Below are positions 45,087 to 53,861 of a stretch of 64,000 bases of DNA, piece by piece (the first letter of the stretch is position 1; the number at the start of each line of letters is the position of its first letter). A model generated the notes under the pieces. It had not been told where the DNA came from and made no database searches. It saw only the letters and a program-made list of their open reading frames with translations. The stretch is taken from positions 341,280-405,279 of the forward strand of contig NZ_BPPA01000001.1 in NCBI RefSeq assembly GCF_019972815.1, given 5' to 3'. The stretch comes from Lactobacillus huangpiensis (GTDB lineage Bacteria; Bacillota; Bacilli; Lactobacillales; Lactobacillaceae). The translations under genes were made by a program, and so were the position numbers.

Positions 45087-46271
45087 ATGAATCCAAATTC
45101 AAAACGCAGAGAAGATTACCGTAAAAAGCATTTTTCTCTAAATCTTCATCGAAATATTGCTTTAGCAGAACCAGCTAAAGCCTTTAAAGGCAGCGTTTTT
45201 GCTCGGATTTGTGGTATAGTAACTGTTTTATGTGTCTGCTTCGGGCTGGCCTGGATAGCTCACATGTATTTTGCTTTGCACAGTGCAATTGATGGCAATG
45301 GTGGCAATTATGCCACATCTGCAAGAATTGCCAACAGACAGCCGATTTCTGTTTTAATTCTCGGAGTTGATCAGGGACTTGAAGGACGACATGATAAAGG
45401 AAATTCGGATACTTTGATTTTGGCAACAGCAAATCCTGCTAAAAATAAGTCGACAATGACTTCAATTCCTCGAGACACTCTTGCTAATATATTAGGTGAT
45501 CCTGGAAACAAGTACAATATGTTTCGGGTTAATTCGGCATATGGTATTGGAGGCAGTTCTGCTTCAATGAGAACCGTTTCAGCCCTAATAGGTGTTCCTA
45601 TTCATTACTATGTGGAAGTAAATATGAAGGCACTAAAAAGCCTAGTTGACGCTGTTGGTGGAGTTGACGTTAAAGTACCTTTCAAGTTTTCATATGATTG
45701 GTGTGATTTTCACAAGGGAAAACAACACTTAAACGGACGCCATGCTGTAGCATATGTTAGAATGCGTCATGATGATCCTCGAGGTGATTATGGCAGGCAA
45801 ATGCGTCAAAGACAAGTTATCACTGCTGTAGTTCATAAAGCTATTTCAGTTGATTCAATTACGAATTATCGCAAGTTGGTTAAGATCTTTTCAAAATATG
45901 TCAAAACTAACCTTACGTTTAATGATATGTTAGCCTTAGCCCTGACTTACCGCGGCTGTTCACAGAATATTGCCAGTGGTTATATTCAGGGGCATGATGC
46001 TTGGATTGATGGAGCATCTATTCAGGTAGCATCAACTAAAGAGCTTCAAAAGGCTTCTGACAAGATACGTACCAATCTTGACTTGGATAAAAAAGTATTG
46101 GATAATGATGAAACGAAACTCAATAAGTTAAATGAGCAGAACAATAACATTAAGTGGAAAGATCCCAATCCATTTACTAATTACCAGATTTACCGTTCAG
46201 TAGTAACTGATGAGTCAAATGGCAATTCTTCAGGAACTGGAACAAGTGGAGATAATTCTGCAGGTCAATAA
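45087..46271 (+). CDS. LytR-CpsA-Psr (LCP) family cell-wall polymer ligase
   Basis: Likely start ATG 45087 (394 residues). A short basic cytoplasmic tail and one membrane helix (about 40-66) precede the extracellular LCP domain: V-L-I-L-G-V-D, S-D-T-L-I-L-A-T, S-I-P-R-D-T, D-A-V-G-G-V-D-V and R-M-R-H-D-D-x-R-G-D-Y-G-R-x-x-R. LCP enzymes transfer teichoic acids or polysaccharides from lipid carriers to peptidoglycan. The C-terminal tail is Ser/Gly-rich. A small membrane protein follows. Confidence 0.93.
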   Translation: MNPNSKRREDYRKKHFSLNLHRNIALAEPAKAFKGSVFARICGIVTVLCVCFGLAWIAHMYFALHSAIDGNGGNYATSARIANRQPISVLILGVDQGLEGRHDKGNSDTLILATANPAKNKSTMTSIPRDTLANILGDPGNKYNMFRVNSAYGIGGSSASMRTVSALIGVPIHYYVEVNMKALKSLVDAVGGVDVKVPFKFSYDWCDFHKGKQHLNGRHAVAYVRMRHDDPRGDYGRQMRQRQVITAVVHKAISVDSITNYRKLVKIFSKYVKTNLTFNDMLALALTYRGCSQNIASGYIQGHDAWIDGASIQVASTKELQKASDKIRTNLDLDKKVLDNDETKLNKLNEQNNNIKWKDPNPFTNYQIYRSVVTDESNGNSSGTGTSGDNSAGQ

Positions 46272-46298
46272 CTGTTCTGGTAAAGGAGGATAATAAAT

Positions 46299-46673
46299 AT
46301 GCGTAAGCAATCTGTATTTATAGCTATTTATAGTACAATATCAGCCTTTATTGCTTTTATTGCGATAGCGTTCATTTGCTTACGCACATTTCATTGGAAT
46401 TTACCCGTTGCTGTATTAGCAGCAAGCATATTTGCCTTATTTTTCTTTGCTCTTTCATGGTTTCGCGGTCATGCCTCCGTTGAAATTAAACGAATTGCAC
46501 GTGAACATCATTTATCTGATAAAGATTTAGCTAAAATTACTGGCATGAAAGCAAGCGATTTTCCAATTTATAACGATAAATTGCAGTTGATTTTACCTAA
46601 GCGTTATTGGCCTAAAATATTGGACTCCTTGCAGAAATATGAACAAGAAAAAAATGAAAAGGTGGGCAAGTAG
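46299..46673 (+). CDS. Small membrane protein of unknown function
   Basis: 124 residues: two membrane helices (about 7-30 and 35-55) followed by a charged cytoplasmic helical part. Preceded by AAAGGAGG. It lies 27 bp after the LCP gene and shares its terminator, so the two likely form an operon. I do not recognise the family. Confidence 0.75.
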   Translation: MRKQSVFIAIYSTISAFIAFIAIAFICLRTFHWNLPVAVLAASIFALFFFALSWFRGHASVEIKRIAREHHLSDKDLAKITGMKASDFPIYNDKLQLILPKRYWPKILDSLQKYEQEKNEKVGK

Positions 46674-46684
46674 CCCACTTTTTT
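46662..46684 (+). terminator. Terminator of the LCP operon
   Basis: GTGGGC AAGTA GCCCAC followed by T6. The stop codon TAG lies in the hairpin. Confidence 0.9.
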
Positions 46685-46774
46685 GTTGTGGATATTAGCA
46701 AGACCAGGCCAAAAGATTAAAGGTAGTTCTACTTTATTTTGTACAACTTATAATGATATTTAGGGAGATGCATA

Positions 46775-48322
46775 ATGAGCATACTAACAGTTAAAAATTT
46801 GGGACAAGGTTTTGAAGATAAAACTTTATATCAAGATGCAAGTTTTGTACTTAACAAAGAAGATCATATGGGTGTGACTGGTCAAAATGGGGTTGGCAAA
46901 TCGACCTTGATTAAAATTTTAACTGGTGAAATATTACCTGATGATGGACAAATTAAATGGCAAAACAAAATTGCAATTGGTTACCTTGATCAGTATGCCA
47001 AGTTGAAACCAGGGGTGACAATTCGCCAGTTTTTACGTACGGCTTTTGCATCACTTTATGATAAGGAAAAAGAGTTAAACTCTTTATATGAAAAGTATGC
47101 AGCTGAGGATGATAGCTCTATATTAGAAAAAGCAGGTAAGATGCAAACCTATCTGGAAGAAAATAATTTTTATAATATTGATACCGAAATTGAGCGAGTT
47201 GCATCGGGATTAGGTCTGGCAGAGCTGGGGTATGATCATGATGTGAGTCGATTGTCAGGAGGTCAAAGGTCAAAAATTATTTTGGCTAAGTTGCTTTTGC
47301 AGACTCCAGATGTGTTGCTGCTAGATGAGCCGACCAACTATCTTGATGTTTCTCATATCGATTGGCTGGTTGACTATTTGAACAATTTTGCCGGTGCTTT
47401 TATCGTAGTTAGCCATGATTATGACTTTTTAGACAGAATTGCCAATTGTATCATTGATATAGATATCGGCACAATTACACGTTATACAGGTACTTTAAAA
47501 CAGGCAATGCGTCAAAAAGAAGCTAATCGGGAAACGTATATGAAGGCTTATGCTAACCAGCAGCGTAAAATTGCCAAAACAGAAGCTTATATTCGCAAAA
47601 ATAAGGCTGGTACCCGTTCAAAAAGTGCAAAATCACGTGCTCGGCAACTTGCAAAAATGGATGTACTGAATCCACCTAAAAATAACCATAAACCTCACTT
47701 TGCATTTCCTTATGTGGCTACAGCAGCTAATCTTTTATTGCAGACACAGGATTTAGTAATTGGCTATGATCAGGCGTTAGTCAAAGAAGCGTTCAATTTT
47801 TCTGTTGGAGGTAATGAAAAAGTTGCTATTACCGGTTTTAATGGTATTGGGAAATCAACGCTTTTAAAAACCTTACTGGGACAAATTGATCCGATTTTTG
47901 GTACCTATAAATTGTCTGAAACTGCTAAAATTGCCTACTTTAAACAGGAATTAACTTGGCCAAATAATAACATGACGCCTCTACAATATTTGCAGGAAAA
48001 CTTTGAGCGCATAAAACCCAAGGAATTAAGAGGGGCTTTGGCAAAATTGGGCGTCACTGCTCAACAGGCAATGAGTCCTTTGAAAAAGCTATCAGGCGGT
48101 GAGCAGGAAAAAGTCAAACTCGCAAAAATATTATTTGAACCTGCAAATTTATTATTTCTGGATGAGCCAACCAATCATTTGGACCGGGATTCTAAAGACG
48201 CTTTAAGACAGGCTATCGTTAAATTTCCGGGAGGAGTAATTATCGTTAGCCATGAACGTGATTTTTTCCAAGGCAATTGGGTTGATAAAACTATTGATAT
48301 TGAGACTATGAATAAACTTTGA
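46775..48322 (+). CDS. ABC-F family ATPase
   Basis: 515 residues. Two ABC domains without membrane parts: Walker A G-Q-N-G-V-G-K-S-T and G-F-N-G-I-G-K-S-T; signatures L-S-G-G-Q-R and L-S-G-G-E-Q; Walker B L-L-L-D-E-P-T-N and L-F-L-D-E-P-T-N. A Lys/Arg-rich linker (about 240-295) joins them. ABC-F proteins act on ribosomes. This one looks like the YbiT/YkpA housekeeping type rather than a resistance protein. Confidence 0.92.
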   Translation: MSILTVKNLGQGFEDKTLYQDASFVLNKEDHMGVTGQNGVGKSTLIKILTGEILPDDGQIKWQNKIAIGYLDQYAKLKPGVTIRQFLRTAFASLYDKEKELNSLYEKYAAEDDSSILEKAGKMQTYLEENNFYNIDTEIERVASGLGLAELGYDHDVSRLSGGQRSKIILAKLLLQTPDVLLLDEPTNYLDVSHIDWLVDYLNNFAGAFIVVSHDYDFLDRIANCIIDIDIGTITRYTGTLKQAMRQKEANRETYMKAYANQQRKIAKTEAYIRKNKAGTRSKSAKSRARQLAKMDVLNPPKNNHKPHFAFPYVATAANLLLQTQDLVIGYDQALVKEAFNFSVGGNEKVAITGFNGIGKSTLLKTLLGQIDPIFGTYKLSETAKIAYFKQELTWPNNNMTPLQYLQENFERIKPKELRGALAKLGVTAQQAMSPLKKLSGGEQEKVKLAKILFEPANLLFLDEPTNHLDRDSKDALRQAIVKFPGGVIIVSHERDFFQGNWVDKTIDIETMNKL

Positions 48323-48330
48323 GGTGAAAA

Positions 48331-49107
48331 ATGAATGCTAGACCAGGTGAATTATTTTACCAAGATTTGCTTGAGACCTGCTTAACTGTCGGTGAATTAA
48401 TGATTGAAGGCGGAAGCGAAATGTATCGGGTTGAAGATACGATGGTGCGCATTGCCAAAAGTGCTGGTGAACCGGATCCACGTGTTTTTGTAGTACCAAC
48501 GGGTGTTTTTATGAGCTTAGATCACGGTAACTATTGCCAGAGCACACTTGTACATGAGCGCAATATCAACCTTGAACTAGTTGACCGTATCAATTCTTTG
48601 TCCCGTGCTTTTGCAGATAAAAAAATAACTTTGCAAGAAGTTAAAAAAGAAGTTACCAAGATGGCAACGGGTGATTATCCCAATTTTCCCATATGGCTGC
48701 AGACGATTGGAGCCGCAATTTTAAGTGCAACGCTCATGGTATTGTTCATGAATAATTATGATTGGATTGATTTTCCTGCTGCGGCTATTGTGGGAGCTAT
48801 TGGGTTTCTTTCATTTTATTATTTTAAACGTTTTACCAATGTTAAATTCTTAGCTGAACTTGTTGCAGCTCTGATTATGACGGTTATTGCAGCTGGTTTA
48901 GTTCGACTTTTTCCGCAAATGATTATTGACCATATTCTTACTGGTGCACTGATGCCTTTAGTTCCGGGTCTGGCTTTGACAAATGCACTGCGAGACTTAT
49001 TTAAAGGTGACATTCTTTCAGGAATGGTGAAAATTTGTGAGGCTCTGCTTACAGCATTTGCATTGGGCGGCGGAGTTGGTATTGTCTTGAAATTTTTAGG
49101 AGCTTAA
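48331..49107 (+). CDS. ThrE-type exporter, YjjP-like subunit
   Basis: 258 residues. N-terminal G-G-S-E-M-Y-R-V-E-D-T-M-V-R (DUF1212 hallmark), then about five membrane helices with L-M-P-L-V-P-G-L-A-L-T-N-A-L-R-D. Only 3 bp separate it from the partner gene. The family exports amino or dicarboxylic acids. Confidence 0.9.
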   Translation: MNARPGELFYQDLLETCLTVGELMIEGGSEMYRVEDTMVRIAKSAGEPDPRVFVVPTGVFMSLDHGNYCQSTLVHERNINLELVDRINSLSRAFADKKITLQEVKKEVTKMATGDYPNFPIWLQTIGAAILSATLMVLFMNNYDWIDFPAAAIVGAIGFLSFYYFKRFTNVKFLAELVAALIMTVIAAGLVRLFPQMIIDHILTGALMPLVPGLALTNALRDLFKGDILSGMVKICEALLTAFALGGGVGIVLKFLGA

Positions 49108-49110
49108 AAA

Positions 49111-49587
49111 ATGCCTTTTTGGTTAGAAATACTAATTAATGTTGCTTTTGCCTATTTGGCTTCGGCCTGTTTTGCGTTAACAATCAATGTCCCAAGACGA
49201 GTACTTAATTTGGCCGGTGTGAGTGGAATTATTAGCTGGATTATTTATTGGCTGTCAATGAGAGCATCGATGGGTCGGTTATTATCCAATTTACTTGGCT
49301 CTTTTGCTATTGGTATTTTAGGAATAGTTTTTGCTAGAAAGAAAAAATGCCCGGCTACAGTTTTTTATATCCCAGCGATTGTACCTTTAGTGCCAGGTGT
49401 TCCAGCATATCAGGCTGTGCGTGAATTGACATCCGGCAACCTTAGGGGTGCAAATGATGCAGTTTTAAGAGTAATAATTGTCACAGGGTCAATTGCTTTA
49501 GGGATGCTCTTATCAAATATGTGTGTGGAAATTTTCTTCAGAATAAAAAAATTTTACAAACGTCACTCAGATAAGTATAATAATTAA
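49111..49587 (+). CDS. ThrE-type exporter, YjjB-like subunit
   Basis: 158 residues with four to five membrane helices and the motif I-P-A-I-V-P-L-V-P-G-V-P-A-Y-Q-A-V. Works with the preceding YjjP-like subunit. Its last bases hold a near-consensus promoter for the structured RNA that follows. Confidence 0.9.
   Translation: MPFWLEILINVAFAYLASACFALTINVPRRVLNLAGVSGIISWIIYWLSMRASMGRLLSNLLGSFAIGILGIVFARKKKCPATVFYIPAIVPLVPGVPAYQAVRELTSGNLRGANDAVLRVIIVTGSIALGMLLSNMCVEIFFRIKKFYKRHSDKYNN
49553..49581 (+). promoter_or_regulatory. Promoter of the structured RNA
   Basis: TTTACA (-35, 49553-49558), a 17-bp spacer and TATAAT (-10, 49576-49581). The start of transcription would be near 49588, just after the stop codon of the exporter gene. 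Confidence 0.75.
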
Positions 49588-49760
49588 TGCGAGTCGACAA
49601 AAACGCGAGATGCGTATTTGTGTGAGGACACCCGCCTTAAGTGGCAGGCACGGGAAGTGCTGGTGGTTGACCAACCTGATGTGAACAGAAGTAGTCACCT
49701 GTTAATTTTAACGGGCCTCGATTTGAAAAAGAGCAGATTCTTAATTGAATCTGCTCTTTT
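49588..49760 (+). ncRNA. Candidate structured small RNA, family not recognised
   Basis: About 170 nt between a near-consensus promoter and an intrinsic terminator, with no convincing open frame. Stem 1: 49597-49606 with 49612-49621, nine of ten pairs, loop GAGAT. Closing stem: GAGG/CCTC (49624-49627 with 49716-49719) stacked on CCCG/CGGG (49631-49634 with 49712-49715). Inside it: GCAC-GGGAA-GTGC (648-660), GGTT-GACC-AACC (665-676) and AACAG/CTGTT (684-703, with a rival GTGA/TCAC), all as 49xxx. The last 30 bases are the terminator. It does not fit tmRNA, RNase P, T-box or SRP RNA by eye; a 6S-like RNA cannot be excluded. Confidence 0.6.
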
Positions 49761-49762
49761 TT
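49731..49762. terminator. Bidirectional terminator after the structured RNA
   Basis: Perfect 10-bp stem GAGCAGATTC/GAATCTGCTC with loop TTAATT and T7. Minus-strand use would end the C39-like gene, whose stop codon lies at its edge. Confidence 0.92.
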
Positions 49763-50471
49763 ATTTTAGATATAATGCTTGTTTGCCTTGCTGATTATAA
49801 CTTTTTTCCAGGTTTTTCCAAGGTATTGCTTTGTTTTTATGACCAAAGGGATCATTAACATAAACGATTCGTGACTTTTTATCAAAGCCGGTAATAACAC
49901 AAGCGTGTGAAGACGGTGTCACGTGTACTTCACCTTGAGCTGTTTGCCACGTTTGCATGTCGCCAACATGATTAAAATTGGTGGTAGTAATAATTAGAAC
50001 TGGATGACCATCAGAAACCAATTTTATTACTTGGATGAAATCATGATTCGTGAAATTCTTAATACGGTTAGTGTACTTTAGTCCGACTTGCTCTAGCGGT
50101 TCATTATAAACGCACCAGCCAGCATTAGCCTGACTCATATAGCCAACGAAGCCAACATGAGGATTGCCGCGATATTTGCCATCATCGGTATATGAACAAA
50201 CGTGCTTAATATTCTCTGAGAGATCGAATTTATTAACTTTAACACCATAATAGCGCAAAAGCATCGAAAGAGAAGTCACTTCGCAGCCGTTGGGCAAATC
50301 TGGATACTGATTTTCTAAAGGAACATCTAACTTCTGGGATGATTTTAAGGTTAACCAGTCATAGCGGTCTTTAACACCTGTAGAATTAAAAATTGTAAAG
50401 ACTAAGCCTAGAAAAAAAACACCCAATAGTAATATCAAAATAGCTTTAAAGGAAAATCTTTTCTTTTTCAT
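49761..50471 (-). CDS. Membrane-anchored C39-like cysteine peptidase
   Basis: Start at Met 50471; the upstream ATG at 50519 lies in a terminator stem. 236 residues. A basic N terminus plus one membrane helix (about 9-27) places the rest outside the cell. Catalytic Cys in P-N-G-C-E-V-T-S-L-S-M-L-L; His in S-S-H-A-C-V-I-T-G-F; Asp in Y-V-N-D-P-F-G-H. Peptidase_C39_2 family. Target unknown. The ribosome binding site is weak. Confidence 0.82.
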   Translation of the reverse strand: MKKKRFSFKAILILLLGVFFLGLVFTIFNSTGVKDRYDWLTLKSSQKLDVPLENQYPDLPNGCEVTSLSMLLRYYGVKVNKFDLSENIKHVCSYTDDGKYRGNPHVGFVGYMSQANAGWCVYNEPLEQVGLKYTNRIKNFTNHDFIQVIKLVSDGHPVLIITTTNFNHVGDMQTWQTAQGEVHVTPSSHACVITGFDKKSRIVYVNDPFGHKNKAIPWKNLEKSYNQQGKQALYLK

Positions 50472-50505
50472 AAAGCTATTTAAACATAGGATGATTATTA
50501 AAAGC

Positions 50506-50535
50506 AAAAAATCGCTCATTAATTTGAGCGATTTT
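50506..50535 (-). terminator. Terminator of the multicopper oxidase gene
   Basis: AAAATCGCTCA with TGAGCGATTTT around loop TTAATT; the minus strand ends in T6. Confidence 0.85.
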
Positions 50536-50570
50536 GCTAAATTTTATTTTTTCTTTATTGAAAGCGGTAA

Positions 50571-52148
50571 TTAGTGGTGAGTTGCGCTTGATAAAGCATC
50601 AAGACTGTGATCTTCACCTTTAACTGCCATACCTTCAACGTCCATTCCTGGGCAGAAGACTTCGTCTTCAGGTACTCCTCTTTCTTCAGCAAATGCCTTA
50701 GTCAAAGTTTCCATGTCCATCAAATGATATTTCTTGTCTGGTTCTTTTGGATCAACTATTTGAATTTGAGCCATCATACCAGCGTCTTCGTGTTCAATAA
50801 TGTGGCAGTGGTACATGAAGACACCTGTGTTTTGGAAGTAAACCTTCAAGCGAACTGTTTCTTGAGGAGCCACTTCAATAGTGTCCTTGTATACGCCTCT
50901 TTCATTTGGATAAGGATCTTTACCGTCACGAGAAACAACCAAGAAGTGGGCACCGTGAATGTGGAATGGGTGCAACATACCGTTAACTTTATCGTTAGTG
51001 TTAGTTACATCCCAGTATTCAGCATTCATTAATTCCTGCTTCATGTCAATTCTGTCCATTGAGAACAACTTGCCGTTAATCATGTTGTGGTTATCCATAG
51101 TAACATGAGGAACTGGTGAGTTAGGGTTAACGACTGGATCGTATGGTTTGAACAATGTGTCAGGAATTACGCTGTCATCTTTTTCATAGCTGTGAATTCT
51201 AAATTCAACCAACTTGAAGTCGTCAGTGTAAAGATTGACAACATCGCCATCTTTATAGTTACCAAAGTCGACAACTACTTGTTGACGCTCACCTGGTCCA
51301 ATTAAAACCTTAGTCAATTTAACTGGATGCTCTAAGAATGAGTCATCACCACCGATTTGAGTCATTACCAAATCATCGCTAAAGTGCAGACGCCATTCAC
51401 GACGGTTGGAACCACCTAAGAAGATTAAACGAACTTTTTGGGTAGTAACATCAACGTATGGACGAACGACACCGTTGATAATTGGAGTATCACCGAAGAT
51501 ACCCATTGCATTGTAGTCTGCCTTGTAGTCAAATTGATTATCTTCATGGAAAATACGGTCTTGTAAAATAATTGGGAACTCGTCCTTGCCGTAAGTCTTA
51601 GGAATTGGCAACTTAGCTTCATTTGCATCAGTAATAACGACACCCATTGCTAGCCCCATCCATACTTGCATAGCGGTTGATGGACATGGGTGAGCGTGAA
51701 GCCATGTCAAGGCAGCTGGTTGTTTAATAGTAAAGTCAATATGCTTTTCTTCACCTGGATAAACTGGTGAGTGGCAAGCACCATCGTTACCAGGACCTTG
51801 AACTTCCATACCATGCCAGTGGTATGTAGTTAATTCTGGCAAGCTGTTCTTCAAAGTTACGTGAACGTGTTGACCTCTGGTCAAAACCATAGTTTTACCA
51901 AGAACTGGGAAGTTGTAGCCCCAAGTATGAGTCTTTTTACCTGGCAAAAATTGGAAGTCACCTTCTTGGGACTCAATTGTGTACCAAACATCATTGTTTT
52001 CTTGTTTATCAGGCTCTAATACTGGTGGAACAATTAAAGGTTGAGCTTCAACACCTTCAGGAATGTGAAGATCCTTGTATCCCATTTCGTGATTTTTATC
52101 AAAATCTTCGGAATTATAGAAATAATCTGTGTAAACTTTATCTGACAT
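50571..52148 (-). CDS. Multicopper oxidase
   Basis: 525 residues, no signal peptide, so probably cytoplasmic. All copper motifs are visible: H-W-H-G, H-A-H-P, H-P-F-H-I-H-G and H-C-H-I-I-E-H-E-D-A-G-M-M, the last with a Met axial ligand. It should couple oxidation of a substrate or metal ion to O2 reduction to water. The C terminus ends S-L-D-A-L-S-S-A-T-H-H, resembling the flavinylation motif D-x-x-(S/T)-G-A-(S/T) except that Gly is Ser. The upstream region has several cre-like sites. Confidence 0.92.
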   Translation of the reverse strand: MSDKVYTDYFYNSEDFDKNHEMGYKDLHIPEGVEAQPLIVPPVLEPDKQENNDVWYTIESQEGDFQFLPGKKTHTWGYNFPVLGKTMVLTRGQHVHVTLKNSLPELTTYHWHGMEVQGPGNDGACHSPVYPGEEKHIDFTIKQPAALTWLHAHPCPSTAMQVWMGLAMGVVITDANEAKLPIPKTYGKDEFPIILQDRIFHEDNQFDYKADYNAMGIFGDTPIINGVVRPYVDVTTQKVRLIFLGGSNRREWRLHFSDDLVMTQIGGDDSFLEHPVKLTKVLIGPGERQQVVVDFGNYKDGDVVNLYTDDFKLVEFRIHSYEKDDSVIPDTLFKPYDPVVNPNSPVPHVTMDNHNMINGKLFSMDRIDMKQELMNAEYWDVTNTNDKVNGMLHPFHIHGAHFLVVSRDGKDPYPNERGVYKDTIEVAPQETVRLKVYFQNTGVFMYHCHIIEHEDAGMMAQIQIVDPKEPDKKYHLMDMETLTKAFAEERGVPEDEVFCPGMDVEGMAVKGEDHSLDALSSATHH

Positions 52149-52507
52149 ATTCGTCTACCTTTCAGTTAAAAAATTTAGTGAAAAATTTTTAGTTACATGT
52201 TAAATTTACTCTATGTGAAAACGCTTGTAAAGTAGATAAGGCCAAGTTTTTTAAATAATATTTTATAAAAACGCTTTTTTAAAATTTTATAGAGCAAAGT
52301 GTTATTTAATATTAGCAAAAATTCTGCTTTAATAGTGGTTTTCTATGAATAAAAACGGTTTTTAGATATTTTAAATTAACTTTGACTAGCAAAAGTGTTT
52401 TTTTAAAAATATTTTTAAAAGAAATAAAAAAATTGTTTTTAAACAAAAATTTGAGTATCGTATAAAAGACTGATAAAAATTAATAAATTTAGATAAGGGT
52501 TTTTAAT
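52149..52507. promoter_or_regulatory. AT-rich intergenic region with three cre-like sites
   Basis: TGAAAACGCTTGTA (52216-52229) matches the CcpA consensus well. TAAAAACGCTTTTTTA (around 52265) and TAAAAACGGTTTTTA (52350-52364) are weaker relatives. They lie upstream of the oxidase gene (minus) and the following plus-strand gene. The rest is nearly all A and T and holds no gene. Confidence 0.5.
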
Positions 52508-53047
52508 TTGAAAATAAGCTTAAAAGATTTAACTGCAAAAATAGAAAAACAAGATTATATTGAAGACTTAGAGACTGTTAAATATGCAGACATTAGCAAG
52601 TCAAAAGCTAGAATGCATGAGCTGGCGACTAAATTAGTTAAGGAAACCAGAGCAGCACTTAAACATAGTTCATTAAGCCATGTTGCACTTGAAATAAGCG
52701 GACAGAGGCCTGTTGTCTTTGCTTTGGAAATCAATATCATTAATTTGCCTTATAGCAATTACAAAAAGATTGCTAATTTCTTCGAAGATGGTAAAGATTA
52801 TCCTGTTGCTATATATTTTGAGACACAATCAGAATATTTGAATGCATCAGGGTTTAGAATTGATCAGATAGCAACAGAAGAAGAGATTGAACAAGATCAA
52901 GCAGAAATTGTAGATAGACTGTCAGATGCAATGCAGGAAAAAATTAAGCAGATCCGTGAATATCAAAAGCCTTCAGCTTCGGCCAAAAAAAAGCCTGCCA
53001 CTAAAAATACTGCAAAAACTAAGAAAACTACTAAAAAGACTAAATAA
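52508..53047 (+). CDS. Unknown protein with Lys-rich C-terminal tail
   Basis: 179 residues from a TTG start with AAGGG about 9 nt before. A mixed alpha/beta N-terminal region with V-V-F-A-L-E-I-N-I-I-N-L-P-Y-S-N-Y, then an acidic helix, then a tail of Lys/Ala/Thr (A-K-K-K-P-A-T-K-N-T-A-K-T-K-K) as in histone-like or nucleic-acid-associated proteins. No signal peptide. I do not recognise the family. Confidence 0.65.
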   Translation: MKISLKDLTAKIEKQDYIEDLETVKYADISKSKARMHELATKLVKETRAALKHSSLSHVALEISGQRPVVFALEINIINLPYSNYKKIANFFEDGKDYPVAIYFETQSEYLNASGFRIDQIATEEEIEQDQAEIVDRLSDAMQEKIKQIREYQKPSASAKKKPATKNTAKTKKTTKKTK

Positions 53048-53169
53048 AAATACTCAATTTTTAACAGGTAAAAGTTTTTTAATTGTTGCGTTAATAATAC
53101 TATTTTTAAGCTCAGCTATTCAAAAGATACTTTTTACAATATAATGGAAAAAGAAGCAGGAGGTCCATT

Positions 53170-53790
53170 ATGGTTAGCTGGAATCTACTTGGAGTTTTGT
53201 TATGGGTAATTGTTATTCTTTATTTAGTTTTTGTTGTGCAAAATATTCGTAAACGCCGAATTACTATGATTATCAAGAAGCACAGGCAGTTTAGCTGGCC
53301 AAATTTTTTAATCGATATTATCGAAGTGGTTGCTTTAATAGTAGGTATTGTATGGTTGTTTAACAAAACTATGCTGGATAATCCTGACCTTGAAGATACA
53401 AGTAAAATCACGTCGCATATTACTTATGAGCCTATTGTCATGAACACTGGGGAAGGCAATTCAAGTTATGTTACGATTAATTCGAAAAAGAAAAGAATTA
53501 GTACTCAGACTTTTACCTACTATAGACCAGGTAAGAAGATCAAAGTATCCAGCGATTTTGCCACTGTTGCATATGGCAAAAGTCCCTTAGATCTTAATGC
53601 CGCAAAAATTCCGTATGATAAAAAAGAACTACAGAAAATGGATCGTAAGTATCAACGTGCTTATGTTGCAATTTATACGGCTGATTATAAAAAGGTGTGG
53701 CAGAATGGCATCGGAATGCATGCTGGACACAACGCGACGCGCTACTATTTAATTAGGATTCCGGATTCATCATTTATCAAAGAGAAATAA
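53170..53790 (+). CDS. Membrane-anchored protein of unknown function
   Basis: 206 residues with a strong AGGAGG site. Two membrane helices (about 5-24 and 47-65), then an extracellular domain of about 135 residues rich in Tyr and basic residues (H-A-G-H-N-A-T-R-Y-Y-L-I near the end). It resembles conserved membrane proteins seen only in lactobacilli. Function unknown. Confidence 0.72.
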   Translation: MVSWNLLGVLLWVIVILYLVFVVQNIRKRRITMIIKKHRQFSWPNFLIDIIEVVALIVGIVWLFNKTMLDNPDLEDTSKITSHITYEPIVMNTGEGNSSYVTINSKKKRISTQTFTYYRPGKKIKVSSDFATVAYGKSPLDLNAAKIPYDKKELQKMDRKYQRAYVAIYTADYKKVWQNGIGMHAGHNATRYYLIRIPDSSFIKEK

Positions 53791-53801
53791 AATTAATTTA
53801 A

Positions 53802-53838
53802 ATAAAGCGTTTGCATAATTTTAAAAGTGTGCTATGCT
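53802..53838 (+). promoter_or_regulatory. Promoter and cre site of the lac operon
   Basis: TTGCAT (-35, 53811-53816), a 16-bp spacer, TATGCT (-10, 53833-53838). ATAAAGCGTTTGCA (53802-53815) matches cre at 11 of 14 positions and overlaps the -35, so CcpA should repress. Confidence 0.75.
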
Positions 53839-53861
53839 TTATTTACATTGAAAATTTAAGT

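Noticed and set aside
49588..49760. T-box or other riboswitch leader
   Set aside because: It ends in a terminator with no downstream gene on the plus strand and lacks the T-box GGTGG sequence context.
50472..50519. N-terminal extension of the C39-like peptidase
   Set aside because: The ATG at 50519 is inside the terminator hairpin of the multicopper oxidase gene, and the extension would disrupt the basic-plus-helix anchor.
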